NCBI RefSeq assembly: GCF_001401155.1
Contig: NZ_LJRO01000482.1
Coordinates: forward strand, 34,570 to 98,569
DNA length: 64,000 nt
Reading direction: 5' to 3'
From: Pseudomonas tremae
GTDB taxonomy: Bacteria; Pseudomonadota; Gammaproteobacteria; Pseudomonadales; Pseudomonadaceae
Part shown: piece after piece, positions 42,989 to 51,524 of the stretch
How positions within the stretch are numbered: the stretch's first letter is position 1
Layout: each line of letters begins with the position of its first letter
Program-made: the position numbers and the translations under genes
Notes under the pieces: model-generated
What the model saw: only the letters and a program-made list of their open reading frames with translations
The model's database searches: none
What the model was told of the DNA's origin: nothing

Positions 42989-45937
42989 TCAGTTCGCGGT
43001 GGACGTCGCGTCGACATGGCGTGGCAAGGTCACACGAATGCGCGTGCCACGCTGCTGCTCGGGATCGGCCGGGCTGTCGATGATGATTTGTCCATAATGC
43101 TCTTCGACGATGGAATAGACCAGCGCGAGGCCTAGTCCGGTTCCTTCGCCAGGGTCCTTGGTGGTGAAGAACGGCTCGAACAATCTGTCCATGATTGCCT
43201 TTGAAATTCCACTGCCTTCGTCTTCGACGATGAGGTCCACGGTGTGCTCGGACACTTCGCTTCTGACCCTGACCGTGCTGCCTGCCGGCGAGGCGTCGCG
43301 GGCGTTGGAGAGCAGGTTGATCAGAACCTGTGCCAAGCGTTGCGGATCGCCTACAGCCCAGTGTTCTGGGTTGCACAGGTTGTAGAAGTGTACTTCGAAA
43401 TTGCGCCTGTTCAGCGCCAGCAGACCAATAGCATCCTGAGCCACTTCAGCCAGACAAACGGCTTCATCGCTGTGCTGATGAGCGCCCGCATGGGCGAAGC
43501 TCATCAGCGACTGGACGATACGCGATACGCGTTTGGTCTGTTCTAGAATCTGGCTGCTGATTTCTTTCAGTTCGCCGTCTTCTTCGCGTTCTTCACGCAG
43601 GTTTTGCGCGAGGCAGGCGATGCCGGTGATCGGGTTGCCGATTTCGTGCGCTACACCTGCAGCCAGCCGGCCGATACTTGCCAGCCGTTCGGAATGGACC
43701 AGCTTGTCTTCGAGCATTTGTGTGTCGGTCAGGTCCTCGACCAGCAACACCAGCCCGCTGTTGCCGGGGGCGAGCGGCTCGTTGATGGCGGCCTTGTGCA
43801 GGTTAAGCCAGCGCGTCTGTCCGTCCAGTCCGAGTTTCTGCTTGTGCAAGTGTTCGTCCGGCACGCTGGTGAAGCCGGTGAGCAGGCTTTTCCAGGGCTC
43901 GGAGATGGTGTCCAGTCGCGAACCGACAACCCGCTTGGCGATGATTCCGGTCAATTCCTCCATGGCCCGGTTCCACATCAGGATTTCCTGATCCTCGGCC
44001 AGCGAGCAGACCCCCATCGGCAGTTCCTGCAATGTCTGGCGATGGTAGCGGCGCAGGGCGTCGAGTTCGGCGGCCAGCCCGGTCAGGCGCGAATGGTAGT
44101 CCTCAAGGCGGCTCTCGATGAAGTGGATGTCTTCGGTGACGTATTTTTCGCTGCCGGACTTATAGGGAAGGAATGTTTCCACCATATCCTGAGCGACGCT
44201 CGGGCCCATCAGCCCGGACAGGTTGGCTTCTATCCGGTCACGCAGGCGGCGCAGGGCGTAAGGGCGGCGTTCGTCGAACGGCAGGTACAGGTCGCGCAGC
44301 GCTTGTTCGACTTCCTTTTGTGCAGCTTTTGCTCCAAGCGGCTTGGCCAGTTGCGTGGCAAATTCCTGAGGTGATACAGCGTGCAGTTCGCGGCGTTGCG
44401 GACGGCTCACGTTATCGACGGCGCAGGCCTCGGCGGCGCTGACCTCTTCAGGGCTGGCGTTGGTGAACAGCGATACCAGAGTGAACAACAACACGTTGGC
44501 GGCGAGCGAGGCGATTGCCGCCATATGCCAACTGGTGTCGTCCAGCACGTAGATCATGTTTAGCCAGGGAATGTAGACGCCTTGCAGGTTGCCGATGAGC
44601 GGCAGCAGCATGCTGACCACCCAGACGGCGATGCCGGCCAGCAGCCCGGCGATGAAACCACGTCGGTTGGCGGTCGGCCAATACAGCACCGACAGCACGC
44701 CAGGCAGAAATTGCAGGGTGGCCACGAAGGCGACGATCCCTAGATTGGCCAGATCCTGCTGAGCGCCCAGCATCAGGTAGAAGCCGTAACCCAGAGCGAT
44801 GATTGCCACAATCAGCCCGCGTCGGGTCCATTTCAGCCAACGGTAGATATTGCCCTCGGCTGGCGGCTGGTAAAGCGGCAGTACCAGATGGTTGAGCGCC
44901 ATGCCGGACAGCGCCAGGGTGGTGACGATGATCAGCCCGCTGGCCGCCGACAGCCCGCCGATGTAAGCGAGCAGGGCGAGTGACTTGCTGTTGGCGGCGA
45001 TGCCAATGCCCAGCGTGAAGTATTCCGGGCTGGTGGTGGCGCCCAGCTTGAGCCCGGCCCACAGGATCAGCGGTACCGCCAGACTGATCAGCAGTAAAAA
45101 CAGCGGCAGCCCCCAACTGGCGCTGACCAGCGAGCGTGGGTTGAGGTTTTCCGTGAAGGTCATGTGATACATGTGCGGCATGACGATGGCTGAGGCGAAG
45201 AACACCAGCAGCAAGGTGCGCCACGGGCCTTCCTGCAAGGGCGTGTGCAGCGAGGCGAGGGCAGCCTGATTCTGCAGTAGCCACAGTTCGAGTTGTTGCG
45301 GACCGTCGAACACGCCGTACAGGGCATAGAGCCCGACGCCGCCCAGAGCGATCAGTTTGATCAGCGATTCGAAGGCGATGGCAAATACCAGACCTTCGTG
45401 CTTCTCCCGGGTGGCGATATGCCGAGAACCGAAGAAAATCGTGAACAGGGTGATCAAACCGCAAAACGCCAAGGCGACCCGGTCCTGCACCGGTTCGCGG
45501 GTCAGAATGCCGATGGAGTCGGCCACGGCCTGAATCTGCAGCGCAAGTAACGGCAGGACGCCGATCAGCATGAATACTGTGGTCAGTGCCCCAGCCCAGG
45601 TGCTGCGAAACCGGAAAGCGAACAGGTCGGCCAGCGATGAAAGCTGGTAGGTGCGAGTAATTTTGAGGATCGGGTAAAGCAGCACAGGCGCGAGCAGAAA
45701 TGCCCCGGAAACACCGAGGTAGCTGGACAAAAAACCATAGCCGTACTTATACGCCAGGCCGACCGTGCCATAAAACGCCCACGCACTGGCATAAACGCCC
45801 AGGGAGAGGGTATAGGTCAATGGATGACGAATGATCCAGCGCGGCACCAGCCCGCGCTCGCTGACCCAGGCCACGCCGAACAGAAGCAGCAGATAGGCGG
45901 CGCTGACCAACAGCATATGCGTCAGGCTAAAGCTCAT
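42989..45937 (-). CDS. cbrA: Sensor kinase CbrA with SLC5 transporter-like domain
   Basis: The 982-residue hybrid sensor has an N-terminal sodium/solute symporter-like region of about 13 spans (1-500). A short STAC-like linker and a PAS segment (about 620-740; MGVCSLAEDQEILMWNRAMEEL) follow. The HisKA domain has the phospho-His in GRLAAGVAHEIGNPITG, and the HATPase has NLLSNARDASPAG and GEGTGLGLALVYSI. It activates CbrB; histidine transport by the N domain has been reported in pseudomonads. The start at 45937 has a GAG-type SD within cbrX; an ATG two codons earlier also exists. Confidence 0.94.
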   Translation of the reverse strand: MSFSLTHMLLVSAAYLLLLFGVAWVSERGLVPRWIIRHPLTYTLSLGVYASAWAFYGTVGLAYKYGYGFLSSYLGVSGAFLLAPVLLYPILKITRTYQLSSLADLFAFRFRSTWAGALTTVFMLIGVLPLLALQIQAVADSIGILTREPVQDRVALAFCGLITLFTIFFGSRHIATREKHEGLVFAIAFESLIKLIALGGVGLYALYGVFDGPQQLELWLLQNQAALASLHTPLQEGPWRTLLLVFFASAIVMPHMYHMTFTENLNPRSLVSASWGLPLFLLLISLAVPLILWAGLKLGATTSPEYFTLGIGIAANSKSLALLAYIGGLSAASGLIIVTTLALSGMALNHLVLPLYQPPAEGNIYRWLKWTRRGLIVAIIALGYGFYLMLGAQQDLANLGIVAFVATLQFLPGVLSVLYWPTANRRGFIAGLLAGIAVWVVSMLLPLIGNLQGVYIPWLNMIYVLDDTSWHMAAIASLAANVLLFTLVSLFTNASPEEVSAAEACAVDNVSRPQRRELHAVSPQEFATQLAKPLGAKAAQKEVEQALRDLYLPFDERRPYALRRLRDRIEANLSGLMGPSVAQDMVETFLPYKSGSEKYVTEDIHFIESRLEDYHSRLTGLAAELDALRRYHRQTLQELPMGVCSLAEDQEILMWNRAMEELTGIIAKRVVGSRLDTISEPWKSLLTGFTSVPDEHLHKQKLGLDGQTRWLNLHKAAINEPLAPGNSGLVLLVEDLTDTQMLEDKLVHSERLASIGRLAAGVAHEIGNPITGIACLAQNLREEREEDGELKEISSQILEQTKRVSRIVQSLMSFAHAGAHQHSDEAVCLAEVAQDAIGLLALNRRNFEVHFYNLCNPEHWAVGDPQRLAQVLINLLSNARDASPAGSTVRVRSEVSEHTVDLIVEDEGSGISKAIMDRLFEPFFTTKDPGEGTGLGLALVYSIVEEHYGQIIIDSPADPEQQRGTRIRVTLPRHVDATSTAN

Positions 45938-46103
45938 CGGCATCTCGCTGGCTCTGGAGAATGAACGTCACCACGATCAGGATCAGCCACAGCATGTAGG
46001 GCCGATACCACGCGCCGGTGGCATCGATCCACCAGTCCATGATGGCCGGGGAGAACAGGTAAATGCCTACCACCAGAAGCAAAACCAACCGGTATATGTA
46101 CAT
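45927..46103 (-). CDS. cbrX: Small membrane protein CbrX
   Basis: This 58-residue protein is easily missed because of its size. It begins MYIYRLVLLLVVGIYLFSPA, then IMDWWIDATG, and a second hydrophobic span WYRPYMLWLILIVVTFIL before a polar tail. The stop codon lies 11 bp inside the cbrA gene, so translation of cbrA is likely coupled to it. A small ORF called cbrX in this position has been described for Pseudomonas. Two spans suggest a membrane partner of CbrA; this is inference. SD: GGAGACC before the ATG. Confidence 0.85.
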   Translation of the reverse strand: MYIYRLVLLLVVGIYLFSPAIMDWWIDATGAWYRPYMLWLILIVVTFILQSQRDADEL

Positions 46104-46201
46104 CTGGTCTCCCTGAGCCGGTAGATGAGGAGCGGCATGTTAACGGATGCCGGATAACCTGCAAGTATCCTTGCGTCGCAGTTTTCGGCGACCGCTCTGG
46201 A

Positions 46202-47089
46202 TCAGTCTATACGGGCTTCTTCGACAGTGCGCAGTCTGGGTATGAGGTCGGCGTTCCAGTGGCGGAGACCCCAGGCGAGTACTTCCTGAGCGGTTCCATC
46301 GGTCATGTGCGCGTCAACCGGTTGCCCCAGCGCCCTCAGCGCTCGCAATAACAGTGGCGTTGCCTGATCTGCAGGCAGTGGCGGCGAGCGATAGGATTTG
46401 CCGAGCTTGTGGCCGTCTGGCTGGGTGATGAGCGGTACGTGCAGGTAGCGCGGCTGAGGCAGGCCAAGTAGCTCTTGCAGGTACAAATGACGAGGCGTCG
46501 AGTCCAGCAGATCGGCGCCGCGCACGATGTCGGTAACGCCCTGCCAGGCGTCATCAATGACCACGGCCAGCTGATAGGCGTAAAGCCCGTCACGCCTGCG
46601 GATCACAAAGTCGCCGCTTTCGCGTCCCAGGCGCATCTTGAAGGTGCCCTGCACCCGGTCTTCAAATTGATATTCCAGCTCCGGCACCCGAATGCGAATG
46701 GCTGCGTTTTCCGGCGCATGCCCTGCGTCGCGGCAGAACCCTGGGTAAATTCCATTAAATGCTTCAAGCTGTTTGCGTGAGCAGGTACAGGCGTATGCCA
46801 GGCCATGATTGAACCAGCGCTGGAGGACTTCGGCGTAGGCTGCATGACGCTCGCTTTGCCGGACCATCTGACCGTCCCATTCAAAACCGTAACGCTCCAG
46901 CGTTTCGAGAATCGCAGCTTGCGCCCCGGCCACCTCGCGAGGCGGGTCGAGGTCTTCCATGCGCAGCAGCCATTGGCCGCCAGCCGCACGCGCATCCAGA
47001 TAGGACGCCAGTGCGGCGACCAGCGAGCCGAAATGCAGATAACCACTGGGAGTCGGCGCAAAGCGCCCGATGTAGGCCGGTTTTTTCAT
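46202..47089 (-). CDS. gluQ: Glutamyl-Q tRNA(Asp) synthetase
   Basis: The 295-residue paralogue of glutamyl-tRNA synthetase lacks the anticodon-binding domain. It attaches glutamate to queuosine in the anticodon loop of tRNA-Asp. Motifs are IGRFAPTPSGYLHFGSLVAAL (HIGH-like, HFGS) and the KLGKSYRSPP version of KMSKS. A zinc site is seen as CTCSRKQL...YPGFCRD. The start MKKPAYIGRF is preferred over the longer frame from 47188, which crosses a REP palindrome. It follows dksA as in other gammaproteobacteria. Confidence 0.94.
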   Translation of the reverse strand: MKKPAYIGRFAPTPSGYLHFGSLVAALASYLDARAAGGQWLLRMEDLDPPREVAGAQAAILETLERYGFEWDGQMVRQSERHAAYAEVLQRWFNHGLAYACTCSRKQLEAFNGIYPGFCRDAGHAPENAAIRIRVPELEYQFEDRVQGTFKMRLGRESGDFVIRRRDGLYAYQLAVVIDDAWQGVTDIVRGADLLDSTPRHLYLQELLGLPQPRYLHVPLITQPDGHKLGKSYRSPPLPADQATPLLLRALRALGQPVDAHMTDGTAQEVLAWGLRHWNADLIPRLRTVEEARID

Positions 47090-47181
47090 GGCCCGGATGT
47101 TACGGGGGGCGGCCTTGAGCGGGCAAGCGAAACACCTGAGATCAACGAACTGCGGTCTGACGCACAGCGTCGCGAAAGGCA

Positions 47182-47200
47182 TTCCCACGTGGAGTGGGAA
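47182..47200. repeat. REP-like palindrome between dksA and gluQ
   Basis: TTCCCAC (47182-47188) and GTGGGAA (47194-47200) form a perfect stem with a GTGGA loop. The TAATCATG after it matches the sequence behind the third unit at 35.1 kb. It is a single REP element between the dksA terminator and gluQ. Confidence 0.75.
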
Positions 47201-47234
47201 CGCTAATCATGAGAGCCGTGATTTTGGCAGGCAC

Positions 47235-47258
47235 AAAAAAAGACGCCGAAGCGTCTCT
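47235..47258 (-). terminator. Terminator of dksA
   Basis: On the minus strand, AGACGC-TTCG-GCGTCT forms a six-pair stem with a stable UUCG loop, followed by six or more T. It lies 24 bp after the dksA stop. gluQ expression must come from read-through or from its own start in the 145-bp gap. Confidence 0.92.
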
Positions 47259-47281
47259 TTTCAGTTCAAGGCGGCCACAGG

Positions 47282-47722
47282 TTATTTACCGACCTGTTTT
47301 TCCTTGATTTCAGCCAGCGTCTTGCAGTCGACACACTGGTCGGCGGTCGGGCGTGCTTCAAGACGGCGGATGCCGATCTCTACACCGCAGGATTCGCACC
47401 AGCCATATTCTTCGTCTTCGATAAGCTGCAATGTCTTGTCGATTTTCTTGATCAGCTTGCGCTCGCGGTCGCGTGCGCGAAGCTCAAGGCTGAACTCTTC
47501 TTCCTGACTGGCGCGGTCGGCCGGATCAGGAAAATTGGCAGCTTCATCCTTCATGTGGGTCATCGTGCGATCGACCTCTTGCATCAAGTCCTGCTTCCAC
47601 TTGTTCAGGATCTTGGTGAAGTGCGCGCGCATCGGCGCACCCATGTACTCTTCGCCCTTCGTGGACTCGTACGGTTGAAAGCCGCTGACTAGATGGTTCT
47701 GTTGCTTGTCTTGGGTGGGCAT
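47282..47722 (-). CDS. dksA: RNA polymerase-binding transcription factor DksA
   Basis: The start MPTQDKQQNHLVSGF gives 146 residues; the longer frame adds six. DksA binds the RNA polymerase secondary channel and works with ppGpp in the stringent response. The coiled-coil tip carries the acidic DPADRASQEEEF motif. The C4 zinc finger is CESCGVEIGIRRLEA with CVDCK near the C terminus. All four cysteines are present, so this is the zinc-containing form. Confidence 0.96.
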   Translation of the reverse strand: MPTQDKQQNHLVSGFQPYESTKGEEYMGAPMRAHFTKILNKWKQDLMQEVDRTMTHMKDEAANFPDPADRASQEEEFSLELRARDRERKLIKKIDKTLQLIEDEEYGWCESCGVEIGIRRLEARPTADQCVDCKTLAEIKEKQVGK

Positions 47723-48069
47723 GTATGGACCGCCTCTCACTCTTCTAATCTATTGCGCAGGATTGTTCCATCACCGACACCCGTCGGCCCTGCAGCTGCA
47801 AGCGGGCGAACTTAACAGAACAAATCGGAGTGCGCTACTCCCGGTTGTCGAGCATGATGGCGTAATGCACTCGCAAAGATGACCGTTGGCAAACCGCCCT
47901 GCGCTTAAATGAACTCTAGCTGCTGTACGCCGTCGTATTTATCTTTTGTCCGGTATCCGCTGACCGGCACGGGTGCCTTTCAAAGCATGTCGGCCGGGCG
48001 CTCGGGTAGAATCATGCCCCGCTGTCATGACAATCATGTTTTGCTCCCGCTCCACTATAAGGAAGACCC
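47723..48069. other. Divergent intergenic region, dksA-aminotransferase
   Basis: This 347-bp gap should hold the leftward dksA promoters and the promoter of the rightward aminotransferase gene. No confident -35/-10 pair, operator or small ORF was identified. An AGGAAG ribosome binding site stands at 48060, just before the aminotransferase ATG. Confidence 0.4.
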
Positions 48070-49242
48070 ATGGCTCAGCCTTACAGCGCGCGCAGTCGCG
48101 CCATCGAACCCTTCCATGTGATGGCGCTGCTGGCACGTGCCAATGAACTGCAGGCGGCGGGGCATGATGTCATTCACCTTGAGATCGGCGAGCCGGACTT
48201 CATCACCGCAGACCCGATCATAAAAGCGGGGCAGGCAGCCCTGGCGGACGGCAAGACCCGTTACACCGCCGCGCGGGGCCTGCCGCAACTGCGCGAAGCC
48301 ATCGCCGGGTTCTATGCCCAGCGCTATCGGCTCGATATTGACCCGCAGCGGATTCTGGTCACGCCGGGCGGTTCAGGCGCCTTGCTGCTGGCCAGCAGCC
48401 TGCTGGTCGATCCTGGCAAGCACTGGTTGCTGGCTGATCCGGGGTATCCGTGCAATCGGCACTTCTTGCGTTTGATCGAAGGCGAGGCGCAATTGGTGCC
48501 GGTCGGCCCGCAGCAGCGTTATCAACTGACGCCCGAGCTGGTGGCCAGCCACTGGAACGAGAACAGCGTCGGTGCATTGCTGGCATCGCCCGCCAACCCT
48601 ACCGGTACGCTTCTGGATCGTGATGAACTGGCTGCTCTGTCTCATGCATTGAAAGCACGCAACGGCCACCTTGTGGTGGACGAGATTTACCACGGCCTGA
48701 CATATGGCGTTGACGCAAGCAGCGTGCTGGAAGTGGATAACGATGCCTTTGTGTTGAATAGCTTTTCAAAATATTTCGGAATGACCGGCTGGCGTCTGGG
48801 TTGGCTGGTTGCCCCGCCAGAGGCTGTGGGTGATCTGGAAAAACTGGCGCAGAACCTCTACATCAGTGCTCCAAGCATGGCGCAATACGCTGCGCTGGCC
48901 TGTTTCGAACCACAGACGCTGGCCATTCTGGAGCAGCGCCGCGCCGAATTCGGCCGTCGCCGGGATTTTTTATTACCCGCCCTGCGGGAAATGGGTTTCG
49001 GTATCGCCGTAGAGCCGCAAGGTGCGTTTTATCTGTACGCCGATATATCTGCGTTTGGGGGCGACGCCTTTTCGTTCTGCCGGCATTTTCTGGAAACCGA
49101 GCATGTGGCTTTCACTCCAGGCCTGGATTTCGGCCGCTTTCAGGCAGGCCATCACGTGCGCTTTGCCTATACGCAAAGCTTGCCGCGCCTTGAACAGGCA
49201 GTGGAGCGAATTGCTCGCGGCCTGCGCAGCTGGAGCGCCTGA
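48070..49242 (+). CDS. PLP-dependent class I/II aminotransferase
   Basis: The 390-residue fold-type I aminotransferase carries AARGLPQLREAIAGFY, the SPANPTGTLLDRDEL cofactor site, VVDEIYHGLTYG (Asp and Tyr), and the PLP-binding Lys in VLNSFSKYFGMTGWRLGW. C-terminal Arg residues in HHVRFAYTQSLPRLEQA should bind the substrate carboxylate. The exact amino donor cannot be told; aspartate, alanine or an aromatic amino acid are possible. The stop overlaps sfsA (TGATG). Confidence 0.9.
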   Translation: MAQPYSARSRAIEPFHVMALLARANELQAAGHDVIHLEIGEPDFITADPIIKAGQAALADGKTRYTAARGLPQLREAIAGFYAQRYRLDIDPQRILVTPGGSGALLLASSLLVDPGKHWLLADPGYPCNRHFLRLIEGEAQLVPVGPQQRYQLTPELVASHWNENSVGALLASPANPTGTLLDRDELAALSHALKARNGHLVVDEIYHGLTYGVDASSVLEVDNDAFVLNSFSKYFGMTGWRLGWLVAPPEAVGDLEKLAQNLYISAPSMAQYAALACFEPQTLAILEQRRAEFGRRRDFLLPALREMGFGIAVEPQGAFYLYADISAFGGDAFSFCRHFLETEHVAFTPGLDFGRFQAGHHVRFAYTQSLPRLEQAVERIARGLRSWSA

Positions 49243-49955
49243 TGCGCTTTTCGCCAGAGCTGGAGCAGGGTCGCCTGCTGGTCCGCTACAAACGTTTTCT
49301 CGCAGATATTGAAACCGAGAGTGGAGAACTGCTGACTATCCATTGCCCGAACACCGGCTCGATGCTGAACTGCATGATGCCCGGCGGGCGCGTGTGGTTC
49401 AGTCGCTCCAATGACCCAAAGCGCAAGCTGCCGGGCACGTGGGAGATCACGGAAACGCCGCAGGGGCGTTTCGCCTGTATCAACACCGCAAGAGCCAATA
49501 CGCTGGTTGAAGAGGCGTTGCGCGCCGGGGTGATCAGCGAGCTGGACGGTTTTACGGCGCTCAAGCGCGAAGTGGCCTACGGTCAGGAGAAAAGCCGCGT
49601 GGACTTCCGCCTGGAATACCCCGATGGTTATTTGTATCTGGAAGTGAAAAGCGTGACGTTGGGTTTCGATGGCTCTGCCGTGGCAGCGTTTCCCGATGCG
49701 GTCACACAGCGTGGCGCGCGGCACCTTCGCGAGCTGGCATCGCTGGCGCGTGAAGGCGTTCGGGCAGTATTGCTTTATTGCGTCAACCTCACCGGCATAG
49801 AAGCGGTAAGGCCGGCCAAGGAGATCGATCCTGCTTACGCAGCGGCATTGCGCGACGCTGTCGATGCCGGCGTTCAGGTGCTGGCCTATGGTGTGCAATT
49901 GACGCCGGAAGAAGTGTTCATCGACCGCCGCCTGGAGCTGCACTGGCCGGACTGA
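49242..49955 (+). CDS. sfsA: SfsA family DNA/RNA nuclease-like protein
   Basis: The 237-residue protein was named for sugar fermentation stimulation in E. coli, where it affects maltose genes. It carries an N-terminal OB-fold-like part and a PD-(D/E)XK-type core: LTIHCPNTGSMLNCMMPGG, REVAYGQEKSRVDFRLEYPD, and YLEVKSVTLGFDG. It is usually seen beside dksA in gammaproteobacteria, and so it is here. Nuclease or regulatory function is unresolved. It is coupled with the aminotransferase. Confidence 0.92.
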   Translation: MRFSPELEQGRLLVRYKRFLADIETESGELLTIHCPNTGSMLNCMMPGGRVWFSRSNDPKRKLPGTWEITETPQGRFACINTARANTLVEEALRAGVISELDGFTALKREVAYGQEKSRVDFRLEYPDGYLYLEVKSVTLGFDGSAVAAFPDAVTQRGARHLRELASLAREGVRAVLLYCVNLTGIEAVRPAKEIDPAYAAALRDAVDAGVQVLAYGVQLTPEEVFIDRRLELHWPD

Positions 49956-49976
49956 AGCATTTACGCTACCTGTCGC

Positions 49977-50336
49977 TTAGTGAGCGTCTTTTTCTTTCAG
50001 GGGCAGCGCTACCCAGATCCCTTCCTTGTCCTCCCGGCATTCCAGCGCGGTCAGTGATTGTCCTTCGCAAGGCCCCGCTACGCACTCGCCATTCTCTATC
50101 AAAAACAGCGCGCCGTGGCTGGCGCAGCGGATCAGGCTAGCGCTGCTGTCCAGAAAATGATCAGGTTGCCAATCCAGAGCGATACCTCGATGCGGGCAGC
50201 GGTTTTCATAAATGAACACCTTGCCCTCACGACGCACTGCCAGCAGCTTGTGCGCACCCGGTTCAAACCCTTTGCTTTGAGCTTCGGGCAGATGCAGCGA
50301 TGGGCAAAGGAATATCAAGGTGCCTCCCGAGAACAA
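49977..50336 (-). CDS. Rieske [2Fe-2S] domain protein
   Basis: This 119-residue single-domain protein carries the two cluster-binding boxes: CPHRGIALDWQPDHF (Cys-x-His) and CASHGALFLIENGECVAGPC (Cys-x-x-His). It resembles small ferredoxin subunits such as NirD-like or dioxygenase ferredoxins, which pass electrons to an oxygenase. No oxygenase or reductase gene is next to it, so its partner is unknown. The last residues LKEKDAH are hydrophilic and there is no signal peptide. It converges with sfsA. Confidence 0.85.
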   Translation of the reverse strand: MFSGGTLIFLCPSLHLPEAQSKGFEPGAHKLLAVRREGKVFIYENRCPHRGIALDWQPDHFLDSSASLIRCASHGALFLIENGECVAGPCEGQSLTALECREDKEGIWVALPLKEKDAH

Positions 50337-50525
50337 GTTCAGGCCGTCAATCAGCCTGGTCAGTTTGACAGACTCTTGGTGCTCTCGCCCTTGCGGGGTT
50401 CATGTGACTAGTGATGTCGGATTCTTCCTGTCTTTATGTAGCTGATTTCTGGCTGTAGGGCTTAGGCGCCCATCAGCCGGCCTAGCGGTATACCGTTCCG
50501 TAAATACCTACAGATAGGCAAAGCC

Positions 50526-51305
50526 ATGAAAGCACTGACAGCAGTTGAGGAGCAGCTTGCGCGCCAGGCGATAGGATTGCTGGACTTGTTTGCCCTTAAT
50601 ACCGACAACACCGAGCAGCGTATTGTCGGTATCTGCCAACGAGCATGGACGCCGGTCGGGCCAGTCGCTGCCGTCTGCGTGCAGCCTCGCTTTGTGTGCC
50701 TGGCGCGTACCACGCTGGACCGGATGCTGGCGAGGGACGTCAAGGTGGTTGCCAGCGTCAATTTTCCTAATGGCAGCGGCAGCATGGCCTCAGTGGTGTC
50801 CGAAGTGCGTGCGTCTCTGATGTCCGGGGCCGATGAGATTGACGTCGTCTATCCTTTTCGCGCATTGCAGGGCGGTAATCGGCAGGCTGGTATCGAGCTG
50901 TTGGCGGCTTGCGCATCGCTCTGCGGCAAACGGTATACGTTGACCGCGACGCTGGAGACTGGCGACCTGCGAGACTCGCAAATGATCCTCGATGCCTGCC
51001 GCGATGCGATCGATGCGGGTGCTGATTTCATCAAGACCGGTACCGGCAAGGCGACTGCCCATGTGACGCCTCAGGCTGCGCGGATCATGCTGGGGGCAAT
51101 TGCTGATGTCGGTGGGCAGGCAGGCCTCAAGGTTGCAGGCGGTATTCGTACGTTTGACGAAGCGCGTTCCTACATGACCTTAGCCATTGACCGGTTTGGT
51201 CCGCAGTGGGTCAATGCTGGCCGATTGCGCCTGGGCGGCTCAAGCTTGCTGGATGATCTGTTGGCGAGACTGGGCCTGATTCAATTGAACAGCGGCGGCT
51301 TTTGA
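50526..51305 (+). CDS. deoC: Deoxyribose-phosphate aldolase
   Basis: The 259-residue class I aldolase cleaves 2-deoxyribose-5-phosphate to acetaldehyde and glyceraldehyde-3-phosphate. The Schiff-base Lys170 is in GADFIKTGTGKATAHVT, with the proton-relay Lys in GLKVAGGIRTFDEA and Asp in MSGADEIDVVYPF. Normal length. It stands alone rather than with deoA, deoB or deoD, so it may serve salvage or a side pathway. It ends close to the leftward PrrF gene. Confidence 0.93.
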   Translation: MKALTAVEEQLARQAIGLLDLFALNTDNTEQRIVGICQRAWTPVGPVAAVCVQPRFVCLARTTLDRMLARDVKVVASVNFPNGSGSMASVVSEVRASLMSGADEIDVVYPFRALQGGNRQAGIELLAACASLCGKRYTLTATLETGDLRDSQMILDACRDAIDAGADFIKTGTGKATAHVTPQAARIMLGAIADVGGQAGLKVAGGIRTFDEARSYMTLAIDRFGPQWVNAGRLRLGGSSLLDDLLARLGLIQLNSGGF

Positions 51306-51336
51306 GGTCTTGGCCGCTGGTTGCTAAATAGCGGGC

Positions 51337-51449
51337 AAAAAAAGACCCGGCAAAGAGCCGGGTCAAAAACCGTGATTAGCCTGATGAGGAGATAATCTGA
51401 AAGTCCGAACCAAGGTCTTTCAGGCTACCGGCCAGTCTCGCGACTGGAT
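51337..51449 (-). ncRNA. prrF: PrrF-like iron-responsive small RNA
   Basis: The leftward RNA of about 113 nt contains the core CTCCTCATCAGGCTAATCAC, which base-pairs with mRNAs such as sodB in known PrrF RNAs. It ends in a terminator: GACCCGGC with GCCGGGTC (stem 51344-51364) then seven T. A promoter and Fur box precede it. PrrF RNAs are made when iron is low and repress iron-rich proteins with Hfq. The identification rests on my recollection of PrrF sequences and on the promoter logic. Only one copy is in this window; the syringae group is thought to keep its two copies apart. Confidence 0.88.
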
Positions 51450-51483
51450 GTGATAATCATAACGATTCTCATTTGTATGTCAA
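51449..51483 (-). promoter_or_regulatory. Promoter and Fur box of prrF
   Basis: Read leftward, TTGACA (51483-51478) and TATGAT (51461-51456) are spaced 16 bp, giving a start near 51449. Overlapping the -10 is AATGAGAATCGTTATGATTA, close to the 19-bp Fur consensus of AATGATAAT-type repeats. Iron-loaded Fur would block the promoter, so transcription is expected only in low iron. Confidence 0.85.
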
Positions 51484-51524
51484 CGTTTCTTTTCCCGTGC
51501 TTTTACGGGCTTTATCAACTCTGC

